DNA from: Terriglobia bacterium
GTDB taxonomy: Bacteria; Acidobacteriota; Terriglobia; Bryobacterales; Bryobacteraceae
Direction of reading: 5' to 3'
Assembly: GCA_021324185.1 (NCBI GenBank)
Contig: JAJPJN010000100.1
Location: 1-64,000, forward strand
Length of the DNA stretch: 64,000 nucleotides
Below the pieces are notes generated by a model. That model was not told where the DNA came from. It searched no databases and worked only from the letters and a program-made list of their open reading frames with translations. The translations under genes and the position numbers were made by a program. Positions 1 to 7,981 of the stretch are shown piece by piece (position 1 is the first letter of the stretch; each line of letters opens with the position of its first letter).

Positions 1-1
1 C

Positions 2-139
2 GGCAACCAGATGACTCAGGTCTACAAAGGTAAAGTGGACGGCGACACCATCCATTTCTCAATGACAATGGAAGGCGGCAACATGGGCGGTGGCCAGCCG
101 CGCACCTTTGACGCCAAGCGGGCCGGAAGCGGGATGTAG
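2..139 (+). CDS. C-terminal end of an unidentified protein (5' part outside window)
   Basis: An open frame enters from the left edge and stops with TAG at 137-139, giving 45 residues that end in RAGSGM. It contains a YKGKVDGDTIHFSMTME-like stretch, the kind of short beta-strand repeat seen in small secreted acidobacterial proteins that recur as modules in large exported proteins. Only the last strands are present, so no function can be assigned. The next gene starts 49 nt downstream on the same strand. Confidence 0.5.
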   Translation, partial: GNQMTQVYKGKVDGDTIHFSMTMEGGNMGGGQPRTFDAKRAGSGM

Positions 140-188
140 CTTTACCCGAAAGCGCGCTTTCAGGGCCGTGCTGGTCAAATGGTAAGGC

Positions 189-956
189 ATGGCCCATGAG
201 CGCGAAGTGACAGTTGCCAAACTGGCGGCCCAGGAAGCGGGCGCGCTAGCCCTCGATTTTCAGCGCAAAGGCGTGGCCGCTGAGGTGAAAGCGGACGAAT
301 CTCCGGTTACCGCCGCCGACCGCGCCTGCGAGCAGCTAATTGTCAAGCTCATTTCCGAGCACTTTCCAGACGACGGCATTTTGGGCGAAGAAGGCGCATC
401 GCGCGCGCCAGCGAACGGCCGGAAATGGATCATTGATCCGATTGACGGCACGAAAGACTTCGTTCGCGGTATCCCGCTCTGGGCGGTGCTGATCGCGCTC
501 GAGCGCGATGGGGAGTTAATCGCCGCTGCCGCCTACAGCCCGGGCCAATCGCTGCTGCTGCACGCGGGGAAGGGAATGGGCGCATTTGCCAATGAACGCC
601 CGATCCGGATTTCGGGCCGGACCGATCTGTCGCAAGCAGTCCTTTCTTTTAACGGCTTCAACAAGATTGGTGTAAAGCGCTTTGCCGAGCGCGTCATCCC
701 GTGGGTACAGCAATTCTGGGCAGTGCGCAGCCTGGGCGGGGCGGTGGATGCCATGCTGCTGGCGCAAGGGCAGGCGGATGTTTGGATTGAGCCGAACGCG
801 CAGCCCTGGGATTTGGCGCCATTGAAGCTCATTGTTGAAGAAGCCGGTGGAAAATTTGCGGCGTTCGATGGGCAAAACACCATTTATGGCGGCAATGCTT
901 ACGCCTGCACGCCGGCACTCGAGAAATACGTGTTGCAGCTACTGAATCTTTCTTGA
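189..956 (+). CDS. Inositol monophosphatase family phosphatase (HisN/SuhB-like)
   Basis: 255-residue member of the Mg2+-dependent inositol monophosphatase superfamily. Visible signatures are GEE in GILGEEGA (63-70), the metal-binding IIDPIDGTKDF (81-91) and the C-terminal WDLAPLKLIVEEAGG (207-221), so both acidic metal sites are complete and length is normal for the family. Such enzymes dephosphorylate myo-inositol 1-phosphate, histidinol phosphate or 3'-phosphoadenosine 5'-phosphate. The short FVRG segment after the motif resembles HisN-type histidinol phosphatases, but the substrate cannot be fixed from sequence. Cytoplasmic; no signal peptide. A small membrane protein and ygfZ follow on the same strand. 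Confidence 0.9.
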   Translation: MAHEREVTVAKLAAQEAGALALDFQRKGVAAEVKADESPVTAADRACEQLIVKLISEHFPDDGILGEEGASRAPANGRKWIIDPIDGTKDFVRGIPLWAVLIALERDGELIAAAAYSPGQSLLLHAGKGMGAFANERPIRISGRTDLSQAVLSFNGFNKIGVKRFAERVIPWVQQFWAVRSLGGAVDAMLLAQGQADVWIEPNAQPWDLAPLKLIVEEAGGKFAAFDGQNTIYGGNAYACTPALEKYVLQLLNLS

Positions 957-989
957 AAAGCTGGCAGCGGGGCGGCTGCGTTGCCGCCG

Positions 990-995
990 TATACT
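990..995 (+). promoter_or_regulatory. Putative -10 element (TATACT) of a leaderless start
   Basis: TATACT ends 7 nt before the GTG at 1003 and no Shine-Dalgarno sequence is present. In this geometry transcription would begin at or next to the start codon. It is one of several such arrangements in the window. Confidence 0.4.
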
Positions 996-1002
996 CGGTA
1001 TC

Positions 1003-1467
1003 GTGACCACCGATACTCCGGCACTCATTCTTCACATCATCTTTCGATTTGTGCATATCGCCAGCGTGATTCTGTTTCTCGGCGGCGTTTTTTATGCGCG
1101 GCAGGTGCTTACGCCTGTGCTGGGCGTGCTTCCGGATAGCATCAAAATGCCGGCCGCAGCGGGCGCGCAGCTTCGCTTTCGTACCGTGCTCTGGGTTCTG
1201 CTGGTGCTGATTGTGGGCTCGGGACTATATAACTTTTTCAGCTATAGCGGCCCCAAGCACGGGGAGGCATATCAGATCTGGTTTGGAATCAAAATGTTGT
1301 TTGTGGCGCATATTCTGGCGAGCGCGATTCTGTGGGGGACATCTCCGTATGGTGATGTTCCCGTCGCGGGTAAACCGAAGCACCGGCTGCTGAGCATCAC
1401 GATTTCCGGCCTGATCGTGGTGGCCATTTCCGCGTACCTGCGCTCTCTGTCCCAGCGCGGGCTTTAG
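1003..1467 (+). CDS. Small four-helix integral membrane protein, function unknown
   Basis: 154 residues starting at GTG. Four hydrophobic segments lie at roughly 10-30, 62-82, 100-120 and 130-148, with a central GSGLYNFF stretch and a His-containing first helix (residues around FRFVHIASVILFLGG). The pattern resembles the CopD/DUF2269-type small membrane proteins, some of which bind haem or copper, but no diagnostic motif was recognised, so that likeness is inference. The gene ends 1 nt before ygfZ, indicating a common transcript. The GTG start is supported by a TATACT box 7 nt upstream. Confidence 0.7.
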   Translation: MTTDTPALILHIIFRFVHIASVILFLGGVFYARQVLTPVLGVLPDSIKMPAAAGAQLRFRTVLWVLLVLIVGSGLYNFFSYSGPKHGEAYQIWFGIKMLFVAHILASAILWGTSPYGDVPVAGKPKHRLLSITISGLIVVAISAYLRSLSQRGL

Positions 1468-1468
1468 G

Positions 1469-2386
1469 ATGGCGGGCATGTCGGGCTATGATTCGCTTCG
1501 GTCTGCGGCCGCGTGGATTGATCTTTCGAGCCGGGGCAAGATTCGCGTCACCGGCGAAGATCGCGCACGGCTGCTGCATGCAATGTCGACGAACGACGTG
1601 CAGGATCTGGCAGATCACCAAGGGCTGTACGCGTTCTTTCTTACTGCGGTAGGCCGGATTCTGGCGGATGCCTGTATCTACAATCTGGGCAACAGCCTCT
1701 TTCTCGATACCGAACCGGAAACCGCGACCAGGCTGGCCGAGCATCTGGACAAGTACATCATTGCGGACGATGCAGTGCTCGAAGACGAGACTGCGCAGTG
1801 GTACTGCACGGGCATTGAGGGCCCGCAGTCGCTCGAGGCCGCGGCGCGGTTCGGCATCCCCATTCCCGAGGCGCCGTACGCAGTTCTCGATTACAAAGAC
1901 GGGTTCGTCGCACGCGTGGCCGCAACCGGGGCTGGCGGCGTGCGAATCTTCTCCCGCTTTCCACTGGAGCTGGATCTGCCGCACGCGAGCGCGGCGGAAG
2001 CCCGCATTGTGCGCATGGAAAACCACATCCCGCGCTACGGTGACGACATTTCGGAGCGCTACTTAGTGCATGAAACGCGGCAGATGCACGCGGTGCATCC
2101 AAACAAAGGCTGCTATCTGGGGCAGGAGATTGTCGAGCGCGTCCGTTCTCGCGGCCAGGTGCATCGCCTGCTGATGCCCCTTCGGGTTCACGCGGCTATC
2201 CCGCCCGCGCCTGGGACGAAGCTTCTTGCAAACGGCGAAAACGCGGCCGAAATTACCTCCGCTGAGTTTTCCCCGGCGTTGGGCGAAGTCGTCGCATTTG
2301 CTTACGTTCGGGCCGAAGCTGCGCGAGCGAAGCCGCAACTCACGGTGGCAGGCAGCGAGCCGCCGGTCGCGGCGGATCTGGCGTAG
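1469..2386 (+). CDS. ygfZ: Folate-binding protein YgfZ (iron-sulfur cluster maintenance)
   Basis: 305 residues with the GcvT-like fold and the YgfZ signature KGCYLGQE at 213-220, whose Cys is the conserved functional residue. YgfZ proteins bind tetrahydrofolate and support assembly or repair of certain Fe-S enzymes; they are not glycine-cleavage T-proteins. Length is typical. ATG at 1469 follows the previous stop by 1 nt; an alternative ATG lies 3 codons in. Convergent with the amylase gene, 15 nt apart. Confidence 0.92.
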   Translation: MAGMSGYDSLRSAAAWIDLSSRGKIRVTGEDRARLLHAMSTNDVQDLADHQGLYAFFLTAVGRILADACIYNLGNSLFLDTEPETATRLAEHLDKYIIADDAVLEDETAQWYCTGIEGPQSLEAAARFGIPIPEAPYAVLDYKDGFVARVAATGAGGVRIFSRFPLELDLPHASAAEARIVRMENHIPRYGDDISERYLVHETRQMHAVHPNKGCYLGQEIVERVRSRGQVHRLLMPLRVHAAIPPAPGTKLLANGENAAEITSAEFSPALGEVVAFAYVRAEAARAKPQLTVAGSEPPVAADLA

Positions 2387-2401
2387 TAAGTTACTAACTC
2401 A

Positions 2402-4300
2402 CTAGGTTTCCCGGATGAAGACCATTCCGTAGTTTGAGGGGACGACGATGGTCTCGAAATCGCCGTCGTTTGCGACCGCCAGCGTATAGTTGCGCTGATC
2501 CGCATCCAGCATTTCCTGCCAGTTGCCCGCTTTGGGAAACGGTACGTTGATCTGCCCGGCAGAATTGCTGAAATTGAGCAAGACCATTGCCCAATCTTCC
2601 GGCTGATTTGCGGATGCGGCCGCATACCTGTGGAATGCAATGATCTGGTTGTTTTGATGCGACTGCTGATAGTAGTAATAAGACTGCGTTCCGCGCAGAG
2701 CGCGTGAGGCACGCCGCAGTTGTCCCAGGCGGCGATAGACACGAATGAGCGACTGTCCGTCCTGATCGTAAAAATATTGCCAGTGCGTATCGCGGCGCAG
2801 GTGAACGCGGGCGGCGCCGTTATCGGGAAGATTGTAATTGTCGGCGAATTCCTGGCCCTGCCATAGCATTGGAATGCCCTGGCAGGTGTACAGTGCAATC
2901 GCATACGGCTGCAGCTTGTAGAAGAGATCGCGATTTCCTTCGGGCAGCGGCCCGTTGTCATTCAGGGTTCCGGCAAAAACGATGAGCTGGCTATGATCGT
3001 GGCTTTCCAGATATTGAAACGGCGCAACCGGACGCTGCACCGGATGATTCGTCGAATCGACAACGGTTTGAGATGACGGGTAGCCGGAAAATGACGGGTC
3101 CAGTATGTGGGCGAAAGAATCATCCACATAATTCCAGGACAGCATGTCTTCGACTTTGTTTAGAAGATCATTGGTCCAGGCGCAGTTTGTGTAAGTCTGG
3201 TTCATTACATCTTTGGAACGGCCGAGCGCTTCGGCGCATTGGATCAAGCGGCTGTATGAAGTTGCTCCGGCTTGAAAGCGCGGAATGGTAAGCGAGTGCG
3301 AGTAAACGTGCTCAGCTAATTCGGCGTAACCAGCCGCGCGAGCGCCTGTATAGAGATCGGTTACTTCGTCATAGCGGAAGCCGTCCACGTGATATTCGTC
3401 CAGCCAATATTGATTTGCTGCGACGAAAAAGTCCTTGGTAAAGGGTTGCGTGAAGTCGCAAGCGGGGCCGAAGCCCCAAACGTTCCATCCCTTGACCAGG
3501 GGACTTGCAGGATGAAGGGGGCCAACGGTATTGGCGATATCGTTATAGACGCCATAGTAGGCGAATGATGTGTCGACATGCTCGTAGACAACATCCAGAA
3601 TGACGGCCATGCCGCGCGCGTGCGCCGCATCGACCAGTCGCTTCAGACCGGCGGAGCCGCCGAAGCGTGGATGAGGGGAAAAGTGATAGACGGGCCCATA
3701 TCCCCAATCGAAATCGAGCTTGGCGCTGGTTACCGGCATTAGCTCCAGGCAATTGACTCCTAAACTGTCGAGGTAATCCAGGCGGTCGATAACGCCGTCG
3801 AAGGTGTCATTAAACTCCTCGACCTGTAACTCATATACGATGAGATCCTGTAAATCGGGAGTTTTGTAGTGATTGTCTGTCCAGTTAAAGGCAGTACTTA
3901 CTTTGCTTAATGTCACGGCGGACATGAGCCCGATATCGGTGGAACGCGCAAAGGGATCAGGGAACCACGAGGTAATTAACATCTTGGTTCCGTTGGCGGC
4001 GGTCCACCAAAGTTGAAAGCGGTAGAGATATTCACCCTCATCGCCGGAATGGCTGTTTCCAGTGCCCGCAAGCGCTACTGTCGCAGTCCATAGATCGAGA
4101 TCGCTATTTTCGACCCAGGTCAGGTTTTCATCCTGCGTTTTCACCGAAACGTTAAATCGATCCGCGCTATGGATAATCCGGACGACAACAGAAAACCCAT
4201 CCTGCTGGCGAATTCCGGGTAAATACAGGCCAACGCGAATGTGCGCGTTGCCGCTGGCGTCGTAGGACGCGAATGCTCCCGCAGTATTTAAGTCGATCAT
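2402..4300 (-). CDS. GH13 alpha-amylase family enzyme with N-terminal beta-sandwich
   Basis: 632 residues. Residues 1-140 form an N-terminal beta-rich (CBM48/isoamylase-N-like) region, then a GH13 barrel from about 150. The three acidic catalytic residues are visible: Asp311 in GFRYDEVTD, Glu357 in IQCAEALG and Asp435 in ESHDHS. VILDVVYEHV (233-242) is conserved region I, with EH where NH is common. The layout resembles branching/debranching and maltooligosyl-trehalose hydrolase-type enzymes acting on alpha-glucans; exact specificity is open. No signal peptide, so probably cytoplasmic. Divergent from the Tat-exported isomerase with 74 nt between starts. Confidence 0.88.
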   Translation of the reverse strand: MIDLNTAGAFASYDASGNAHIRVGLYLPGIRQQDGFSVVVRIIHSADRFNVSVKTQDENLTWVENSDLDLWTATVALAGTGNSHSGDEGEYLYRFQLWWTAANGTKMLITSWFPDPFARSTDIGLMSAVTLSKVSTAFNWTDNHYKTPDLQDLIVYELQVEEFNDTFDGVIDRLDYLDSLGVNCLELMPVTSAKLDFDWGYGPVYHFSPHPRFGGSAGLKRLVDAAHARGMAVILDVVYEHVDTSFAYYGVYNDIANTVGPLHPASPLVKGWNVWGFGPACDFTQPFTKDFFVAANQYWLDEYHVDGFRYDEVTDLYTGARAAGYAELAEHVYSHSLTIPRFQAGATSYSRLIQCAEALGRSKDVMNQTYTNCAWTNDLLNKVEDMLSWNYVDDSFAHILDPSFSGYPSSQTVVDSTNHPVQRPVAPFQYLESHDHSQLIVFAGTLNDNGPLPEGNRDLFYKLQPYAIALYTCQGIPMLWQGQEFADNYNLPDNGAARVHLRRDTHWQYFYDQDGQSLIRVYRRLGQLRRASRALRGTQSYYYYQQSHQNNQIIAFHRYAAASANQPEDWAMVLLNFSNSAGQINVPFPKAGNWQEMLDADQRNYTLAVANDGDFETIVVPSNYGMVFIRET

Positions 4301-4374
4301 TTGGGTTGGAAGCGGTGCAGTCCCTTTCGCCTGCCGGATTTTGCTTCAATAAGCTTGATAGCACGAGTACTGCC

Positions 4375-5262
4375 ATGAATCGACGAACATTTTCCAAAAC
4401 CGCTGCCGGCGCCCTGGCGTTACCTTACGTGGCACTGGGTTCTCAATCTACGGAAGGCCAGGCGGCGCCCTATGGCATCTCCGTGATGCTGTGGACCGTT
4501 TATCGGAAGCTGCCGTTTGAGCAGCGGCTGGAGAATGTTGCCGCGGCGGGTTACCGCAACGTGGAACTTGTGGGGGAATACCGGCAATGGACGGATGCGG
4601 AATGGGAGCGCGCGCTCGCGAAGCAAAAAGAGCTGAAGATCGAGTTTGATACGACTGCGGGCCTCAAGCACGGGGTGGGTAACCCGGCGGATCGCGACGC
4701 GATGCTCGCCGATATACGCAACGAACTGCCCATTATGGAGCGGTTGAACTGCCCGGCTTGCATCATTATGTCCGGGAATGTCGTTCCGGGTATGCCGCGC
4801 GAGCAGCAACACGCCAGTTGCATAGAAGGCCTGAAGCGCGCCGCGTCGCTTATTGAAGGCAAGCAGATTCATGGCCAGCCGGTTCGCCTGCTGCTCGAAA
4901 ACATCGATCCGGAAGAGAATCCCAAATACTATCTGCAATCCGTGGCGGAGGGATTTGAGATCATTCGGGCGGTGAATCATCCGCAGGTGAAATTTTTGTA
5001 CGACTTTTATCACGAGCAGATTGCCGAAGGTAATTTGATCGAGAAGTTAGAAAAAAATATCGAGTACACGGGGCTGGTTCATATTGCCGATGTTCCCGGG
5101 CGGCACATTCCCGGGACGGGCGAGATTCACTACGAAAATATCTATCGCAAGCTGCGCGAGCTGAACTATTCGCACATGGTCGCGATGGAGTTCATTCCGG
5201 TTGGAGATCCGATTGAAGAGCTGCGCCGTGCCCGCGAGCAAGCGATGCGCGCGGGCGCGTGA
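4375..5262 (+). CDS. Tat-exported hydroxypyruvate isomerase-like TIM-barrel protein
   Basis: The chosen ATG gives 295 residues beginning MNRRTFSKTAAGALALPYVA, a Tat signal with RRTFSK; upstream in-frame starts would bury it. The mature part is an AP-endonuclease-2/xylose-isomerase-like barrel with the expected metal ligands: Glu175 (LLENIDPE), Asp210 and His213 (YDFYHEQ), His236 and Glu272 (MEFIPVGDP). Members include hydroxypyruvate isomerase and sugar epimerases. A periplasmic version more likely acts on a free sugar acid or ketose; the substrate is unknown. Convergent with the PIG-L gene 3 nt downstream. Confidence 0.85.
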   Translation: MNRRTFSKTAAGALALPYVALGSQSTEGQAAPYGISVMLWTVYRKLPFEQRLENVAAAGYRNVELVGEYRQWTDAEWERALAKQKELKIEFDTTAGLKHGVGNPADRDAMLADIRNELPIMERLNCPACIIMSGNVVPGMPREQQHASCIEGLKRAASLIEGKQIHGQPVRLLLENIDPEENPKYYLQSVAEGFEIIRAVNHPQVKFLYDFYHEQIAEGNLIEKLEKNIEYTGLVHIADVPGRHIPGTGEIHYENIYRKLRELNYSHMVAMEFIPVGDPIEELRRAREQAMRAGA

Positions 5263-5265
5263 GGG

Positions 5266-7974
5266 TTAGCGCTGCGGATTTTTCGGCAAGCTGATCATGT
5301 TCGCGAAGATACGGTACGCCCCTGGAACGCCTTCGGGCAACTGGCGGTAAAACGACCAGGCATTGTAGATATAAACACCCTTGCCGTAGGGCGCGTACAA
5401 CAATCCGCCCTCCTGCGGCGCCTGGCCGGCATCGTGGGCTTCGAGCAGCGCCTGATAATGTGAATCCCAGGATTTCATCCACTTGGATCCGCGCTCTTCG
5501 ACCCAGCCGGAAAAGTCGGCTTTGGTGATTTTGTTAGGCCAATTGAAGATGGGATTCGAAGGCTGGAGAATTTTGACGTCCGAAGCCTCGTCTGTGACTT
5601 CTTCCGGATTGGAAGTCATGGTGTAAGGATAAGGGCCGTAGTTATGATCGAACTCGGGCGTGTTGTACTGCACGATGACCACGCCTCCGTTCTTCACGTA
5701 ATCGAGCAAGCGGGCGTTGTAAGTGCGGAGATCCTCGCGCACCGCGTAGGTGCGCACGCCGAGGAGGATCACGTTGTACTTACTCAGATTTCCGGTTGCG
5801 ATATCAACCGGCCCGAGATAGCTGACGTGAATGCCTAAGTGCTCCAGGGATGCGGGCACGTCGTCGCCACTCCCCATGACGTAGCCGACGGTAAGATCGG
5901 GCGCGACCTTGACGTCTACGCCCGAAAGCTTGTAAGTAGCCGGGCGATACAGGAAATAGGGACGCAAGCCGGGATAGCCGGTGGTTACATAACCTTCTTT
6001 ATACGAGTTACCGTTGTATTCGGCGTCGGCGGTTAGCTGGTAGGGCTTTTGCTGAAGATTCGCGGGTGTGACGGTGAAGGTTGCGGATTCGTCCTGGCCG
6101 TCGGCGGCGGTGGTGAACTCTGCGGTTGCCGGATGCGATGTCCATCCTGCCGGCAGGTCGAGCTTGATGGTTCCTTTGGCCGCCCCTTTGACGTTGCTGT
6201 GAACCACGGCTGTGACGGGAAACGATTTCGAGTGGAGCGGCACAATTCCCGCCCGCGGAGTGATAGAGACACTGATGGCGGGAGCGACGGCGAGAGGCTG
6301 GTAAACAACGCCCTCGCCCGTGACGCGCTGGGCGGTTTGAACGTACTCGCCGATGCGGATGGGCGCGCCATCGAAGTCAAAATCGGCCCATGCGGCCAGC
6401 GGATATGGCGCAAGTGGGCGATTTAAGAACCGTTCGTCTTGTATGTCGTAATAGGACTGTTCGATGTCAGGCCGGGAAAAGTAAGGGCGCGTAAAGGCGA
6501 CCTTTTCCGGAACCGTTACGGAGAAGCGCAGGTCCGTTGCCTGGTCATTGGCCAACTGTTTGGCTCCGGCTTCCTCCGCCGAAGTGACGGGCCACGATTC
6601 GGGCTGCATATACGATTCAACGCTGGCTTTTTCCAGGCGTACCGGCGTGGCGCTTTGATTGACAACATGAACCTTGACGTCGAATTTCTGTCCGGGAATC
6701 GCCATGCGGAAGGTATCGGGATCACCCATGAACATGGCCATCAAGGGATTGGGCTCAACGGCGGGCGCAACGGTTGCCGCGAGCGACAGGCCTAGAGCTT
6801 CCGCCAGGGCGTTGTTGAATTGCACTCGCTTGATCTCCAGTTCATGCCGGATGTTGTACTTCGATTCAGCGGACAGATTGCTCTTATCTAACTCGCCGAG
6901 CAGCGCAATGGTTTCTTTCAGACCGTTGGCGAGGGCGGGGGCGGTTTTTTCGGGATGAGGCGCGGAGAAGTTTTCTATCGCCTGTTCCACGGCAGCATTG
7001 ATTTTTTGCAAGCCTGCCAGAAGGAACTCTTTGTCACCGCCCTGGACGAGGCTCGCGATCCCGAGCAGAGAGATATCGACGCCATCGAAGAAGCCGGATT
7101 CTTTCCCGGGAGACTGCACATGCGAGCCGAAGCGATGATACGGGCTCAGCATCTGTCCTGCATTCGGCACGGAACTGCCGCCGTTCTGCGATTTCTGAAA
7201 GCCTAAGCCTTCGCGCGAAAGCTGCACGTAGGACATTCCGAGGACCGGATCGTAATCACCCTCCGGAATCTCCACATTGGTGGACAAGGCCGAAGGGCCT
7301 TCACGGCGCCGGAAGGGAGCGCGCGCGTAGTCTTTGAGCGGAGTCCAGGGTTGCAGGCCTGCGGAGATCTGATCCGGGAATACATTGGGATCGCCTGCGG
7401 CCTTGAAGACCTCCTGGGCCATGGCGCCTGCGGTTTGATGATTGCCGTGGCCATCGCTCGGGCCGCCGACAAATACGGAGGTAATGACCAGCGGCCGGAC
7501 CATGCGCACGACACGCACGACATCGTAGAGGACACGGTCGTGCGTCCATTTGCTGATGGATTCCGCCATGGTCTTCGAAAAGCCGTAGTCGACCACGCGC
7601 GTCCAATACTGATTGACGCCGTAGTATTCGCCGGCTTTGAGCAGCTCCATGGTGCGGACCAATCCGAGGGCATCGAAATAATCCGACGACATGACGTCGG
7701 CGCCGCCTTCCCCGCGATTGAGCGTCAATAGAGCCACCCTTGCGCCTTGGCCGCGTGACTCATAGGCGAGCATGCCGCCGTCTTCGTCGTCCGGATGGGC
7801 GGTGATCATGATGAGACTGGCTCGCGTGTGCAGCTTTTTGAGGCTTTGCCAGAGCGCCGCAGAGCCGCGATTGGCGGGGATCTCCTGGGCCCTGGTAGCG
7901 GGCTCGATCGAAGTGGAATACGGAAGCTGTGCAAAGGCGCAGCTTGCGATTAAAAAGAGAGTAAGCAGCTTCAT
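5266..7974 (-). CDS. Secreted PIG-L (LmbE-like) deacetylase with large C-terminal extension
   Basis: 902 residues with an N-terminal Sec signal (about 1-15). The zinc hydrolase motif AHPDDE is at 59-64 and the third ligand region GHGNHQ at 175-180, as in N-acetylglucosaminyl deacetylases. The catalytic domain spans about 50-330. Two beta-sandwich (NEW3-like) stretches follow at about 410-690, and a Rossmann/glutamine-amidotransferase-like domain at about 735-900 (VILLGVRTYAVRE; GGVVIVQYN). This exceeds single-domain LmbE proteins (about 230 residues) severalfold. It lies 7 nt after the receptor gene on the same strand, which suggests that the imported ligand and the deacetylated glycan are related. 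Confidence 0.85.
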   Translation of the reverse strand: MKLLTLFLIASCAFAQLPYSTSIEPATRAQEIPANRGSAALWQSLKKLHTRASLIMITAHPDDEDGGMLAYESRGQGARVALLTLNRGEGGADVMSSDYFDALGLVRTMELLKAGEYYGVNQYWTRVVDYGFSKTMAESISKWTHDRVLYDVVRVVRMVRPLVITSVFVGGPSDGHGNHQTAGAMAQEVFKAAGDPNVFPDQISAGLQPWTPLKDYARAPFRRREGPSALSTNVEIPEGDYDPVLGMSYVQLSREGLGFQKSQNGGSSVPNAGQMLSPYHRFGSHVQSPGKESGFFDGVDISLLGIASLVQGGDKEFLLAGLQKINAAVEQAIENFSAPHPEKTAPALANGLKETIALLGELDKSNLSAESKYNIRHELEIKRVQFNNALAEALGLSLAATVAPAVEPNPLMAMFMGDPDTFRMAIPGQKFDVKVHVVNQSATPVRLEKASVESYMQPESWPVTSAEEAGAKQLANDQATDLRFSVTVPEKVAFTRPYFSRPDIEQSYYDIQDERFLNRPLAPYPLAAWADFDFDGAPIRIGEYVQTAQRVTGEGVVYQPLAVAPAISVSITPRAGIVPLHSKSFPVTAVVHSNVKGAAKGTIKLDLPAGWTSHPATAEFTTAADGQDESATFTVTPANLQQKPYQLTADAEYNGNSYKEGYVTTGYPGLRPYFLYRPATYKLSGVDVKVAPDLTVGYVMGSGDDVPASLEHLGIHVSYLGPVDIATGNLSKYNVILLGVRTYAVREDLRTYNARLLDYVKNGGVVIVQYNTPEFDHNYGPYPYTMTSNPEEVTDEASDVKILQPSNPIFNWPNKITKADFSGWVEERGSKWMKSWDSHYQALLEAHDAGQAPQEGGLLYAPYGKGVYIYNAWSFYRQLPEGVPGAYRIFANMISLPKNPQR

Positions 7975-7981
7975 TGATGCA

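Noticed and set aside
2387-2401. AGTAA-g-TTACT palindrome between convergent ygfZ and amylase genes
   Set aside because: Too short and without a T tract; not convincing as terminator or operator.
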